A DNA stretch of 64,000 bases from Arthrobacter cavernae (GTDB taxonomy: Bacteria; Actinomycetota; Actinomycetes; Actinomycetales; Micrococcaceae), in contig NZ_JAFNLL010000028.1 of NCBI RefSeq assembly GCF_017368795.1, forward strand, positions 1 to 64,000. Direction: 5' to 3'. This document shows positions 9,230 through 17,505 of the stretch, piece after piece (the first letter of the stretch is position 1; every line of letters begins with the position of its first letter). Below the pieces are notes generated by a model. It was not told where the DNA came from. It ran no database searches and saw only the letters and a list, made by a program, of their open reading frames with translations. The translations under genes and the position numbers were made by a program.

Positions 9230-9566
9230 CGAGCCCTCGCTGTTCCACCCGGTCACACCCGGGCCGGAGCTGCTCGAGAACGCTGCCGGCACACTGCGGA
9301 TGCTGGCCGAACCGACCCGCCTGCACCTGCTCTGGCAACTCGCCCAAGGCCCGAAGACCGTCACCGAGCTCGTAGACGACGCCCTTGTTCCGCGGACAGT
9401 GGTCAGCCAGCACTTGGCCAAACTCAGGCTCAGCGGACTCGTGGACACCCGCAAAGACGGCCGGCACGTCATCTACTCCCTCCACGACGGCCACCTGCTC
9501 CGCCTCATCCAGGAAACCATCAACCACGCCGACCACCAGGTCACCGGCGAACCCACCCACGACTGA
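9189..9566 (+). CDS. ArsR/SmtB-family metal-sensing repressor
   Basis: A 125-residue winged-helix repressor. The HTH is TVTELVDDALVPRTVVSQHLAKLRLSGLV, and the beta-wing DTRKDGRHVIYSL follows. Just after the wing is DGHLLRLIQETINHADH, which fits DxHx10HxxH, the alpha-5 metal site known in SmtB, CzrA and NmtR. This predicts sensing of Zn, Ni or Co rather than arsenic. I chose the TTG at 9189 because AAGGAG lies 7 nt upstream; an ATG at 9114 lies deep inside the MFS gene and has no such site. The gene overlaps the MFS 3' end, so it is co-translated and probably autoregulates at the inverted repeat at 7889. Confidence 0.88.
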   Translation: MSSQSSSPFRDAPDEPSLFHPVTPGPELLENAAGTLRMLAEPTRLHLLWQLAQGPKTVTELVDDALVPRTVVSQHLAKLRLSGLVDTRKDGRHVIYSLHDGHLLRLIQETINHADHQVTGEPTHD

Positions 9567-9627
9567 CCCACCGGGGATTCAGTCACGGCACCGGGCAGCC
9601 GACCCTCCGCACGTGAAAGGCCGGACC

Positions 9628-10257
9628 ATGCACCAACACGCACCCCTGCGCTTTCTGCGTGCCTGCCTGATCAGCACCGCCACCGTCGCCCTCGCAGCCG
9701 CCGCGCACACCGCCGCCGGCGGGCACCTGCCCGACACCCACATCCTTGCCCTGCTCGCAGTCCTGTCCCTGGCCCCGGTCATGCTGCTCTCCCGATACCG
9801 GCTCGGCCTCGCGGCCATGACCGGAATCCTCACGACCAGCCAAACCGCCCTGCACCTGGCCTTCACGGCCCTCGCCGGAACCACAGGACACTGCACCGGC
9901 CCGGGAATTCCCGGACACGGACACCACCAGGCCTTCGCCATCCCGGACTGCGCGACCGCCGGTGACCTTGTTTCAGGACATTTACTCGCCGGGCTGCCCG
10001 GCGCCTCCATGCTTGCCGCGCACGCGCTCGCCACCGCCGCCACCGCGCTGTTGCTGGCCCACGGCGAAGCCACCCTCTGGCAGCTGGTGGCATGGCTCAA
10101 ACCACTTGCCGCAATCCTGCGCCCCATCGACATGCCTGCCCGCGCCCGAATCCGGTCCCTGCGGAGTGAGTCCGTTGCGGTGCCGCACCCCGGCCTGCGG
10201 ATTCCTGCCCTCAGAGGCCCGCCGCAGCTGCCCCTCAGGACACACCCGTCCTTCTGA
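9628..10257 (+). CDS. Predicted membrane protein, metal-cluster associated
   Basis: A 209-residue protein with about four to five hydrophobic segments between residues 8 and 155. A His/Cys-rich loop near residue 90 (GHCTGPGIPGHGHHQAF) could bind metal. GAAAGG lies 7 nt upstream of the ATG at 9628. It sits between the ArsR regulator and copC on the same strand, with gaps of 60-85 bases, so co-regulation is likely. I do not recognise a named family with certainty. Similar proteins accompany copper genes in Arthrobacter-type genomes, so a role in metal handling in the membrane is the best inference. The C-terminal 50 residues are Pro/Arg-rich and probably cytosolic. Confidence 0.65.
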   Translation: MHQHAPLRFLRACLISTATVALAAAAHTAAGGHLPDTHILALLAVLSLAPVMLLSRYRLGLAAMTGILTTSQTALHLAFTALAGTTGHCTGPGIPGHGHHQAFAIPDCATAGDLVSGHLLAGLPGASMLAAHALATAATALLLAHGEATLWQLVAWLKPLAAILRPIDMPARARIRSLRSESVAVPHPGLRIPALRGPPQLPLRTHPSF

Positions 10258-10341
10258 GCGCCCGGCGCCCACCTCACTTCTATTGACAGTCTTTAAGTCT
10301 GCCCGCACAGCGGGTTCAGGCCGTCCTGAAAGGACACACCC

Positions 10342-10950
10342 ATGAGCTTTTCCCTCCGCCGCGCCCGGATGACCGGCGCCGCCTTCGCAGCCCTTGCCCT
10401 GACCGCGCTCCTGGGAGCCGGCCCGGCCCACGCCCACGACGCCCTGGCCTCCTCCAACCCCGCCGGCGGGCAAACCATCACCACCAACCCGGGCAAAGTC
10501 TCCATCACCCTGACCAAGGCGCCGGACACCAAACTCCCCGGCTCGAACATCATCAGGGTCACCGCCCCCGATGGACATGTCGTCAGCACAGGAGACATCA
10601 CCGAGGACGGCGCCACCCTGAGCATCGACGCCGACATCGACCACCCCGGCAAATACACCGTGGACTGGCGCGCCGTCTCCGCCGACGGGCACCCTATCGA
10701 AGGAACCTTCTCCTTCACCTACGCCGGAGCCGAAGACGCCACTTCTGCACCCGCCTCACCCGCGGCCAGCACGACCCCCGCGGCCCCATCGTCTTCAGCG
10801 TCGGCTTCGGAGCAGCCGGCTTCGACACCAACAGCGCAGACCAGCCCGGACAACACAGGACTCCTCATCGGAACCGGCGCCATCATCCTGGGCCTGGTCG
10901 CCGTCGTGATCTACCTCCTCACCCGCCGCAACAAGGCCCGAACCAAGTAG
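10342..10950 (+). CDS. copC: CopC domain copper-binding protein, membrane-anchored
   Basis: A 202-residue exported protein. A signal peptide (to about residue 33, ending ...GPAHA) leaves a mature N-terminus HDALASSNPAGG; the N-terminal histidine is the first ligand of the CopC Cu(II) site. The later Asp and His ligands appear in VDWRAVSADGHPIEG. A Ser/Pro/Thr/Ala-rich linker (about 130-165) and a C-terminal transmembrane helix (LLIGTGAIILGLVAVVIYLL) anchor it to the outer face of the membrane. No copD follows; a terminator does. It is the last gene of the metal cluster. Confidence 0.9.
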   Translation: MSFSLRRARMTGAAFAALALTALLGAGPAHAHDALASSNPAGGQTITTNPGKVSITLTKAPDTKLPGSNIIRVTAPDGHVVSTGDITEDGATLSIDADIDHPGKYTVDWRAVSADGHPIEGTFSFTYAGAEDATSAPASPAASTTPAAPSSSASASEQPASTPTAQTSPDNTGLLIGTGAIILGLVAVVIYLLTRRNKARTK

Positions 10951-10974
10951 CAACCCAGCTCCCATCACCAACGA

Positions 10975-11009
10975 GAAGCCCCGTCCGGACCTGCACCGGG
11001 CGGGGCTTC
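10975..11009. terminator. Hairpin terminator after copC
   Basis: Stem GAAGCCCCGTCCGG / CCGGGCGGGGCTTC with a 7-base loop. It lies about 25 bases after the copC stop. There is no clear T-run, so termination strength is uncertain. Confidence 0.65.
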
Positions 11010-11125
11010 GTGCGCCCGATCTCTGGCGACAAAACAAGCTGGGCCATTCGGAGGAAACCTACTCGGAGGTCCATCAATAGAATGATCAGTCGGCAGCCGG
11101 ATTGCTGGCGTCGAGGGACGCGGAT

Positions 11126-11971
11126 TCAGAAGGAGACCTGCCCCCTGATGATGGTGCGGCTGATGCCGCCGACCCAGACGCCGTCAGCTTCCACGCTGAC
11201 GGCCAGCCGTCCGCCGCGTCCGAGCACTGTGCCCTGTTGGACGGTGTAGCTGCCGCTGACCACGCCCTCATCGCAAAGCCATTGAGCCAGTCCGGCATTG
11301 ACACTGCCCGTCACGGGGTCTTCGTCCACGTTGTGGCCTGGCGCGAACGCCCGGACTTCGAAATCGGCCGGCCCATCCTCGCCATATGCACCAATGACAC
11401 CTATGTTGAGCTCATCCATGACGCCGAAGTCGGGGCGGAGGTCCAGGACCTCCTGAGCCGATTTCAGGCGGATTCCGATCCACCCAGGGCCGTTGTCGAC
11501 CCAATTGCTCCCCAGGACCTGCCCGGGCTGGAGGCCAAGGCTTGCGATTGCCTGCTCAAGCACGGACACCTCCACCTGCCCCGATCTGCGCAGCGGGGGC
11601 CCAGCGAAGGACAGTTCATCGCCCGAGCGCCGGATGGTGATCAAGCCGGCCCCGCACTCCTGCACCAGATGCGCCGCAGCCTGTGGCTGCCCGCCCGTAT
11701 CCAGCCAGGCGTGGGCGGATCCGAGGGTCGGGTGTCCGGCGAAGGCGACTTCAGTCCTCGGAGTGAAGATGCGGAGCTTGTAGTCTGCCGCCGGGTCGCT
11801 TGGCGCCAGCAGGAAGGTGGTCTCCGACAGGTTCGTCCAGTTGGCGAAGCTCTGCATCTGCTGGGTGGACAAGCCCTCTGCGTCATGGACGACCGCCACC
11901 GGGTTGCCGGCCTTGGGTCCAGGAGCGAAGACATCCACCTGGGAGAAGAGTCGTTGGGGTACGGAGGTCAT
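11126..11971 (-). CDS. PhzF family isomerase/epimerase-like protein
   Basis: A 281-residue protein of the PhzF/diaminopimelate-epimerase fold. Hallmarks in order: VDVFAPGPKAGNPVAVV at the N-terminus, the conserved glutamate in NLSETTFLL (the catalytic Glu position in PhzF), EVAFAGHPTLGSAHAW, and DPVTGSVNAGLA in the second domain. The reaction catalysed by most housekeeping members is unknown. The ATG at 11971 gives the standard N-terminus; an upstream extension to 12313 is not homologous. It is a single gene convergent with copC and divergent from the 12141 gene. Confidence 0.9.
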   Translation of the reverse strand: MTSVPQRLFSQVDVFAPGPKAGNPVAVVHDAEGLSTQQMQSFANWTNLSETTFLLAPSDPAADYKLRIFTPRTEVAFAGHPTLGSAHAWLDTGGQPQAAAHLVQECGAGLITIRRSGDELSFAGPPLRRSGQVEVSVLEQAIASLGLQPGQVLGSNWVDNGPGWIGIRLKSAQEVLDLRPDFGVMDELNIGVIGAYGEDGPADFEVRAFAPGHNVDEDPVTGSVNAGLAQWLCDEGVVSGSYTVQQGTVLGRGGRLAVSVEADGVWVGGISRTIIRGQVSF

Positions 11972-12140
11972 GGGGTTCTTTCTCTTGCTATGGAACAGCG
12001 GCTGTTTTGCACGCTTCAGCACCACAATAATTTCCAACTGGCCTTGAAATAAAGGTCCAGTTTGGAAAACTGGCAAGCCGACGGCGGACTGTCGAAACTG
12101 AGGGCTGGACGGCGCGGGGAGGACAGAGCAGGATTGAGCC

Positions 12141-12530
12141 ATGAGCACCCATGACGCACTCCTGAAGCAGGCCAGCCTCACGGCCACAAACGCCACCGTG
12201 GTGGCCAAGTTCGAGATCGACGGCAACATACCGGGTTCCGGTGCGTATGTCGTGGGCCTCGTCGCCTCCAGCGAGGACCACTCCTCCCAGCGCCGGCTGG
12301 GCATTGAATTCATGAACGGCGAGGCAATTGCCTTCTACTGCTTCAACCACGCACAGAGCACGGAGGAGAACTACGACCTCAAAGGCGTGGAGCACTCCGG
12401 CAACACCATCACGGGCCATTTCCCGGCGTCGGCCATCCACGGGCTCGGCAAGGGGCACCTCATCACGGCCTTCAGCGAGGCGGACGGCCGCGAGTTCCAG
12501 GCGGGCGTTGCGGTCTCCGAAGCCCTCTAA
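12141..12530 (+). CDS. Conserved hypothetical protein
   Basis: A 129-residue soluble, acidic protein with no signal peptide or membrane segment. An AGGA element lies about 9 nt upstream of the ATG. Alternating polar/hydrophobic stretches (VVAKFEIDGNIPGSGAYVVGLVASS, EAIAFYCFNHAQS, GHLITAFSEADGREFQAGVAV) suggest a beta-rich fold. I do not recognise a family. It is divergent from the PhzF-like gene and convergent with the SRAP gene, so it is probably monocistronic. Confidence 0.7.
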   Translation: MSTHDALLKQASLTATNATVVAKFEIDGNIPGSGAYVVGLVASSEDHSSQRRLGIEFMNGEAIAFYCFNHAQSTEENYDLKGVEHSGNTITGHFPASAIHGLGKGHLITAFSEADGREFQAGVAVSEAL

Positions 12531-12549
12531 GGAACCGCGCGCCGGAGCG

Positions 12550-13299
12550 CTAGAAGAGCCCTTCCACGGGCTTGATCAGCTCCGGCGAATCGTTGCGGAC
12601 ATTCCCGACGGCGGTACCCACCGCGTCGAGCGTCCAGCCGGACGCGGCGTCGTGGGCCCCTGATCGGACCATGTCCAGCAACCCGGCGGCGTCGTCTGCC
12701 TGCGGATCCAGCCACGCCTCCATGGTTTCGGTGCTCATGGGCAGGGGGACGCGGTCATGCAGGGCTGTCAGCTCATCGAAAACGGAGGCGCCGGTCCGGG
12801 AGGTCGGCGTATCCGCGGTGACGATGGACGTTGAGAGCAGCCAGCGCAAGGGATCTCCGGATTCCTTGCCGGGGTCCTTCCACCATTCATACACCCCGGC
12901 GAAGACCATGCCCTGGCCGTCGGCAGCGTGCACATAGTACGGCTGTTTGCTCTTGCCGGGCCCCTGCTTCCATTCGTAGTAGCCGTCGGCCGGCACGGCA
13001 CAGCGGCGGGAGACCGCGGCCTTGCGGAACGACGGTTTTTCCAGAAGCGTCTCGCTGCGGGCGTTGATGAGCCTCGCTCCGCCCGACGGATCCTTGGCCC
13101 ATGACGGCACCAGTCCCCAGCGCGCAACATGCAGTTGCCGTTTCACCGCTCCCTCGACGAGCCGCTCCAGGACAATGGGAACCCTCGCCGTAGGGGCAAC
13201 ATTCCACGATCTGGCCACTTCCAGATCGTGCTCGAGTTCGGCGTCGAATTGAGCCAGCAGGTCCCCCACGGCCCGTGCCATGACATAGCGTCCACACAT
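12550..13299 (-). CDS. SRAP domain protein (YedK/HMCES family)
   Basis: A 249-residue SOS-response-associated peptidase family protein. Members form a thiazolidine DNA-protein crosslink with abasic sites in single-stranded DNA through Cys2. The start MCGRYV places that cysteine at position 2 after Met removal. Other conserved elements: WNVAPTARVPIV (the N-x-AP motif), INARSETLLEKPSFR, RRCAVPADGYYEWK with the catalytic Glu, and LHDRVPLPM with the active-site His. I chose the ATG at 13299 because Cys2 must be N-terminal; a longer frame to 13380 would bury it. No SOS box was noticed directly upstream. Confidence 0.95.
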   Translation of the reverse strand: MCGRYVMARAVGDLLAQFDAELEHDLEVARSWNVAPTARVPIVLERLVEGAVKRQLHVARWGLVPSWAKDPSGGARLINARSETLLEKPSFRKAAVSRRCAVPADGYYEWKQGPGKSKQPYYVHAADGQGMVFAGVYEWWKDPGKESGDPLRWLLSTSIVTADTPTSRTGASVFDELTALHDRVPLPMSTETMEAWLDPQADDAAGLLDMVRSGAHDAASGWTLDAVGTAVGNVRNDSPELIKPVEGLF

Positions 13300-13449
13300 G
13301 CGTTCAGTCTGCCGCGTCCCGCCGGCATGCACCAGCACCCCGCGCCGGAATCCGAGCACGTCACGCAGCGCCCCGCACAAAACGGAATATCCGCGGCCGG
13401 GTTACCGTTGACGTGGAAGACCCACCATTCAAATACTCAGGAGAGCTCT

Positions 13450-13707
13450 GTGGATTTCACCCCCGAATCAGGCACCATCACCATGTTTTCGACCACCTGG
13501 TGCGGCTACTGCAATCGGTTGAAGAAGCAGCTGGACGCCAAGGGCATCGGCTACAAGGAGATCAACATCGAGGAGGTCGAGGGCACCGCGGCACTGGTGG
13601 AGCAGCTGAACGGCGGCAACCAGACGGTCCCCACGGTGCTCTTCCCGGACGGCACGGCCGCCACCAATCCCTCCGCAGCAGAGGTTGAAGCGCGCCTCGC
13701 CGCCTGA
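13450..13707 (+). CDS. Mycoredoxin / glutaredoxin-like protein
   Basis: An 85-residue thioredoxin-fold protein with active site TTWCGYCNRLKK. The cis-proline region is TVPTVLFPDGT and the C-terminus TNPSAAEVEARL, as in mycoredoxin-1. It would reduce mycothiol-protein mixed disulfides in the cytosol. A GTG at 13450 with AGGAGA upstream is the likely start. It lies upstream of the mycothiol-dependent mscR, a sensible functional neighbour, with a 165-base gap containing inverted repeats. Confidence 0.9.
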   Translation: MDFTPESGTITMFSTTWCGYCNRLKKQLDAKGIGYKEINIEEVEGTAALVEQLNGGNQTVPTVLFPDGTAATNPSAAEVEARLAA

Positions 13708-13872
13708 TTCCGTGAGCCGCCAGGGTCCGGGCGGATGCCGTCTGTCATACAAGACACCATTGCGCCCGGACTCCGGCCGGCACCATCCCCTTGTCTGTCC
13801 TCTGTGATAGACAGTTTGAGATCGATATCGGACGGCGAGTCCGTATTCCGCAATGCTCTTAAGGGGAGATTC

Positions 13873-14958
13873 ATGGTCCATGCAGTCAAAGGCGTTGTTG
13901 TCCGTTCCAAGGGCGCACCGGCCACTCTGGAAACAATTCTGGTTCCGGAGCCGGCCCCGGGCGAGGCCCTGGTGGACATCCTCACCAGCGGTGTGTGCCA
14001 CACCGACCTTCACTACAAGCTGGGCGGCATCAGCGATGATTTCCCGTTCCTGCTCGGACACGAGGCCACGGGCGTGGTCAGTGCCGTGGGCGCCGGCGTC
14101 ACCGAGATCGAACCCGGTGACCGCGTCGTCCTGAACTGGCGTGCCGTCTGCGGCAACTGCCGGGCCTGCAAGCGCGGCCAGGCCCAGTATTGCTTCAACA
14201 CCCACAACGCGACCCAGAAGATGACGCTCGAGGACGGCACCGTACTCTCGCCGGCCCTCGGCATCGGGGCGTTCATCGAAAAGACCCTCGTGGCCGCCGG
14301 GCAGTGCACCAAGGTGGACCCCGACGCCGATGCTGCCGCCGTCGGGCTGCTTGGCTGCGGTGTGATGGCCGGCCTCGGTGCCGCCATCAACACCGGCGGC
14401 GTCAAGCGCGGCGACTCGGTGGCCGTGATCGGCTGCGGCGGCGTGGGCGTGGCCGCCATCGCCGGTTCCGCCCTTGCCGGCGCCACCACCATCATCGCCG
14501 TCGACATCGACGCCAAGAAGCTCGAGCGCGCCAAGGAACTCGGCGCCACCCACACCGTGGACTCTTCCCTGGGCGACCCTGTGGAGCAGATCCGGGCACT
14601 CACCGGCGGCTTCGGCGCGGATGTGGTGATCGACGCCGTCGGCCGTCCCGAAACGTACAAGCAGGCCTTCTACGCCCGCGACCTCGCCGGCACTGTGGTC
14701 CTGGTGGGTGTCCCGACGCCGGAGATGACCCTCGAACTTCCCCTTCTGGATGTTTTCGGCCGCGGCGGCTCCCTCAAGTCTTCCTGGTACGGCGACTGCC
14801 TGCCGTCCCGGGACTTCCCCATGCTGGTGGACCTCTACAAGCAGGGCAAGCTCAACCTCGACGCCTTCGTCACCGAACGCATCGGCATTAACGAGATCGA
14901 GGCAGCGTTCGACAAGATGCACGCAGGCTCCGTCCTCCGCTCGGTGGTAGTGCTGTGA
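13873..14958 (+). CDS. mscR: S-(hydroxymethyl)mycothiol dehydrogenase
   Basis: A 361-residue zinc-dependent class III-type alcohol dehydrogenase that oxidises the formaldehyde-mycothiol adduct. Catalytic zinc ligands lie in [10 protein letters not shown] and LLGHEATG. The structural zinc lobe [15 protein letters not shown] is present, and the NAD-binding motif is [13 protein letters not shown] followed by an aspartate (VDIDAKK), which indicates NAD. Overall sequence including [15 protein letters not shown] is typical of MscR. AGGGGAG lies 4 nt upstream of the ATG at 13873. The stop overlaps the next gene's GTG, so the pair forms one detoxification operon. Confidence 0.93.
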   Translation: MVHAVKGVVVRSKGAPATLETILVPEPAPGEALVDILTSGVCHTDLHYKLGGISDDFPFLLGHEATGVVSAVGAGVTEIEPGDRVVLNWRAVCGNCRACKRGQAQYCFNTHNATQKMTLEDGTVLSPALGIGAFIEKTLVAAGQCTKVDPDADAAAVGLLGCGVMAGLGAAINTGGVKRGDSVAVIGCGGVGVAAIAGSALAGATTIIAVDIDAKKLERAKELGATHTVDSSLGDPVEQIRALTGGFGADVVIDAVGRPETYKQAFYARDLAGTVVLVGVPTPEMTLELPLLDVFGRGGSLKSSWYGDCLPSRDFPMLVDLYKQGKLNLDAFVTERIGINEIEAAFDKMHAGSVLRSVVVL

Positions 14959-15599
14959 CCCGCACAACCGGCAGCATCAGGATCGACCGCGTCGTCACGT
15001 CCGGGACGTTCTCGCTCGACGGCGGCACCTGGGAGGTGGACAACAACGTCTGGATCGTCGGCGACGACTCCGAGTGCATCGTGATCGATCCGGCCCACGA
15101 TCCCGCAGCCATCTTTGAGGCGGTGGGCGGACGGACCGTGAAGGCCATCCTGCTGACCCACGGGCATGACGACCACATCGCGTCGGCGGGCGCGTTCTGG
15201 GACCTGGCCAAGGCCCCGATCCATCTGCACCAGGCCGACTGGATGCTCTGGCGGGCGGTGTACCCGGAAATGGACCCGGACGCCGTCATCACCGACGGCC
15301 AGACCTTCGCCGTTGCCGGCGTCCAGCTCAAGGCCATCCACACGCCCGGGCACTCCCCCGGCTCGGTCTCGTTCCACCTGAAGAGCGAGGGCACACTGTT
15401 CAGCGGTGACACGCTCTTCCAGGGCGGCCCGGGCGCCACGGGACGGTCCTACAGCGACTTCCCGACCATCATCGATTCCATCCGGACCCGTCTCCTGGCG
15501 CTGCCGGAGGAAACCGTGGTGCTGACCGGCCACGGGGATTCCACCACCATCGGTGCCGAGGCGCCGCAGCTGGAGGAATGGATCGCCCGCGGGCACTAA
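14955..15599 (+). CDS. MBL-fold hydrolase, probable S-formylmycothiol hydrolase partner of MscR
   Basis: A 214-residue metallo-beta-lactamase fold protein of glyoxalase II type. Metal ligands: [12 protein letters not shown] (HxHxDH), HTPGHSPGS, the bridging aspartate in FSGDTLF, and the final histidine in LTGHGDS. It starts with a GTG whose last bases overlap the mscR stop codon. This arrangement is the conserved actinobacterial formaldehyde-detoxification pair, so it probably hydrolyses S-formylmycothiol or a related thioester. The pathway assignment rests on context. Confidence 0.88.
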   Translation: MTRTTGSIRIDRVVTSGTFSLDGGTWEVDNNVWIVGDDSECIVIDPAHDPAAIFEAVGGRTVKAILLTHGHDDHIASAGAFWDLAKAPIHLHQADWMLWRAVYPEMDPDAVITDGQTFAVAGVQLKAIHTPGHSPGSVSFHLKSEGTLFSGDTLFQGGPGATGRSYSDFPTIIDSIRTRLLALPEETVVLTGHGDSTTIGAEAPQLEEWIARGH

Positions 15600-15719
15600 C
15601 TGAGCAGTCCCGGCGACAAGCCCAGCGGCAGTCGCGAAGCCCGCTGCTCCGGCGGCACCAGTCGGGCCCCGTCATCTCGATGCCGAGGCCTGACTGGTTT
15701 CCGGTTACTTGGTGTTCCG

Positions 15720-16802
15720 CTACTTTGTGGCCACGAAGTAGGCGTTGAAAGGGTCTTCCTCCAGGTCTTTGACCTCCACAGCGCTGAAGCCGGCATCCCG
15801 GAGCATGGATTCGGCCAGCTGCACACCCCATACGGTGCCCAGCCCGTCGCCGCCCTGGCTGAGGGACACGGACATGCAGTGGCTCGTCGAGATGGCGTAC
15901 AGGAACGTTGCCCAGGGCAGGTCCATGTTGTCTTCGAGATTGCTCGAGGCCTTGATGTCCACCATCAGGAAGGTGCCGCCCGGGCGGAGCGCGGCATGGA
16001 TGTTGCGCAGGACCGTGGCAGGGTGCGCCTGGTCGTGGATCGCGTCAAAGACCGTGATGAGGTCAAAACCCGCAACCACATCGAGCTTCGCGGCGTCGAG
16101 CGACTCAAATCGTGCGTTGTCCAGCCCGAGGCGCTCGGCTTCCGCACGCCCGGCGATGAGGCCTTCCTCAAAGAAGTCGTAGCCCGTGAAGCGGCTCGCG
16201 GGGAACGCCTTAGCCATGAGGTTTATGGCGTGGCCGGCTCCGCAGCCCACATCCGCGACGTCGATTCCCGCGCCCAGCCGATCAACGCAGCCGGAGAGCG
16301 GGAGAATTGTCTCCACGAGTGATGCGTCATGGACCGAGCCGCTGTCTGCCGCCTGAATCTGCACGAAGCCCGGATAGTCCGCGTAGCCCAGTCCGCCGCC
16401 GGTCCGGAATTTGTCCGCGATCTTCCCGGACACTTCGCCCATCAGGGTGACGTACAGCATGGACCTGGCAAGGTTCTCCACGCCGGCTCCGCTGACAGAG
16501 GGGGCAACCGCCGGATCCAGCAGGTAGGTGCTTGCCGCAGGGTCATACTCCACGAGCCGGGCCGTCACCATGCCGCCGAGCCATTCGCGGACGTAGCGCT
16601 CATTGAGCCCGGCGGCGTCTGCGATCTGCCCGCTCGACGCCGGCGGCAGGGTGGCCAGCGTCTCGAAGAGTCCCGTCTGGTAGCCGATGCTCGCGAGTAC
16701 GGCCGTGGCGCCATCGTTCAAGATGCCGACAAGCCGCCCGGCCGCTGCCTCAACGCCGGACGGGTCCGGCCCGGTAGTGGGGGCCGCGTCTGTTGTGGTC
16801 AT
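15720..16802 (-). CDS. Class I SAM-dependent methyltransferase (Rv2258c-like)
   Basis: A 360-residue protein with an N-terminal winged-helix domain (about 25-110, DAAGLNERYVREWLGGMVTARLVEYD) and a C-terminal Rossmann methyltransferase. SAM motif I is VADVGCGAGHAINLMAKAF, and post-motif acidic residue FTGYDFFE is visible. The two-domain layout matches Rv2258c-type proteins; the substrate is unknown. The ATG at 16802 has an AAGGGAAA element upstream. Four tandem copies of an 8-mer lie in its leader (16814-16845). It is divergent from the DUF998-type gene. Confidence 0.85.
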   Translation of the reverse strand: MTTTDAAPTTGPDPSGVEAAAGRLVGILNDGATAVLASIGYQTGLFETLATLPPASSGQIADAAGLNERYVREWLGGMVTARLVEYDPAASTYLLDPAVAPSVSGAGVENLARSMLYVTLMGEVSGKIADKFRTGGGLGYADYPGFVQIQAADSGSVHDASLVETILPLSGCVDRLGAGIDVADVGCGAGHAINLMAKAFPASRFTGYDFFEEGLIAGRAEAERLGLDNARFESLDAAKLDVVAGFDLITVFDAIHDQAHPATVLRNIHAALRPGGTFLMVDIKASSNLEDNMDLPWATFLYAISTSHCMSVSLSQGGDGLGTVWGVQLAESMLRDAGFSAVEVKDLEEDPFNAYFVATK

Positions 16803-16813
16803 GATCTTTCCCT

Positions 16814-16845
16814 TTCTCGGATTCTCGGATTCTCGGATTCTCGGA
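16814..16845. repeat. Tandem 8-bp repeat, four copies of TTCTCGGA
   Basis: Four perfect head-to-tail copies of TTCTCGGA fill the gap between two divergent genes. They start 12 bases from the methyltransferase ATG and end 33 bases before the ATG of the membrane-protein gene. The copy number may vary by slippage. Confidence 0.9.
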
Positions 16846-16878
16846 AGGATTGCATGTTCTTGTGCGAGGCTGGAACGC

Positions 16879-17505
16879 ATGACGCTGACTACCTCTTTCC
16901 GACGGCGATGTGCCGCCGCCGCAATGGGAGGTGTTGTCGTCTACGTTCTGGTGGATGTCTGTCTCCAGTTGCTGCCACCGCACTACAGTGCGATTCACGA
17001 GGCGGAAAGCAACCTGGCGGTGGGCACGTTCGGCTGGGTCATGAACCTGAATTTTCTCGGCCGGGCGGCAACCACCCTGTGCATGGTCGCGGCGATTGGC
17101 CGGACGGACCGGCCATCCAGTCTGCGGCGGATCGGGATGATGCTGTTCACCATCGCAGCAGCGTGCTCGGCAACTCTGGCGTTTTTCGCGACCGACGTCG
17201 CTACCGGCATCGGGTCCCGGGGCCCAACGGCCAGCGGACTCGTTCATCTCTGGGTTGCCGGGCTGGGTTTCCTGGCCGCACTCTCGGCTGTCATTGTGCT
17301 GACAGTCTGGCTTCGCAGCAGCCCTGGGCTGACCGGAGCGGTGCCGGCGGCGATGGTTTTTGCGGGCATGGCGGCCGCCGGGCTCCTGTGGCTGGGCCTG
17401 GACGGCGGACTTGGGCTGGGGACTCGCCGAGCGGCTCTGCCTCGCGGGGATTCTCGGATGGGCGTTTGTGGTCTGCTTGGGCATACGGCGCCTTGGGTGA
17501 CCTAG
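16879..17505 (+). CDS. DUF998-like integral membrane protein with a frameshifted C-terminus
   Basis: A 208-residue protein with about six hydrophobic segments (for example GVVVYVLVDVCLQLL, MMLFTIAAACSATLAFFA, FLAALSAVIVLTVWL, VFAGMAAAGLLWLGL). This layout fits the DUF998 family of unknown function. After about residue 175 the reading frame turns into low-quality Arg/Pro-rich text. Frame +2 meanwhile encodes GLAERLCLAGILGWAFVV followed by a short basic tail and a TGA ending at 17500, the expected last helix. Removing one G near 17404-17405 would join the two smoothly. The gene is therefore frameshifted in this sequence, either truly or by a sequencing error. The 3' end overlaps the convergent oxidoreductase gene by 4 bases. 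Confidence 0.7.
   Translation: MTLTTSFRRRCAAAAMGGVVVYVLVDVCLQLLPPHYSAIHEAESNLAVGTFGWVMNLNFLGRAATTLCMVAAIGRTDRPSSLRRIGMMLFTIAAACSATLAFFATDVATGIGSRGPTASGLVHLWVAGLGFLAALSAVIVLTVWLRSSPGLTGAVPAAMVFAGMAAAGLLWLGLDGGLGLGTRRAALPRGDSRMGVCGLLGHTAPWVT

Noticed and set aside
16814..16845. Possible CRISPR array
   Set aside because: The repeats are 8 bp and contiguous, with no spacers and no cas genes nearby.
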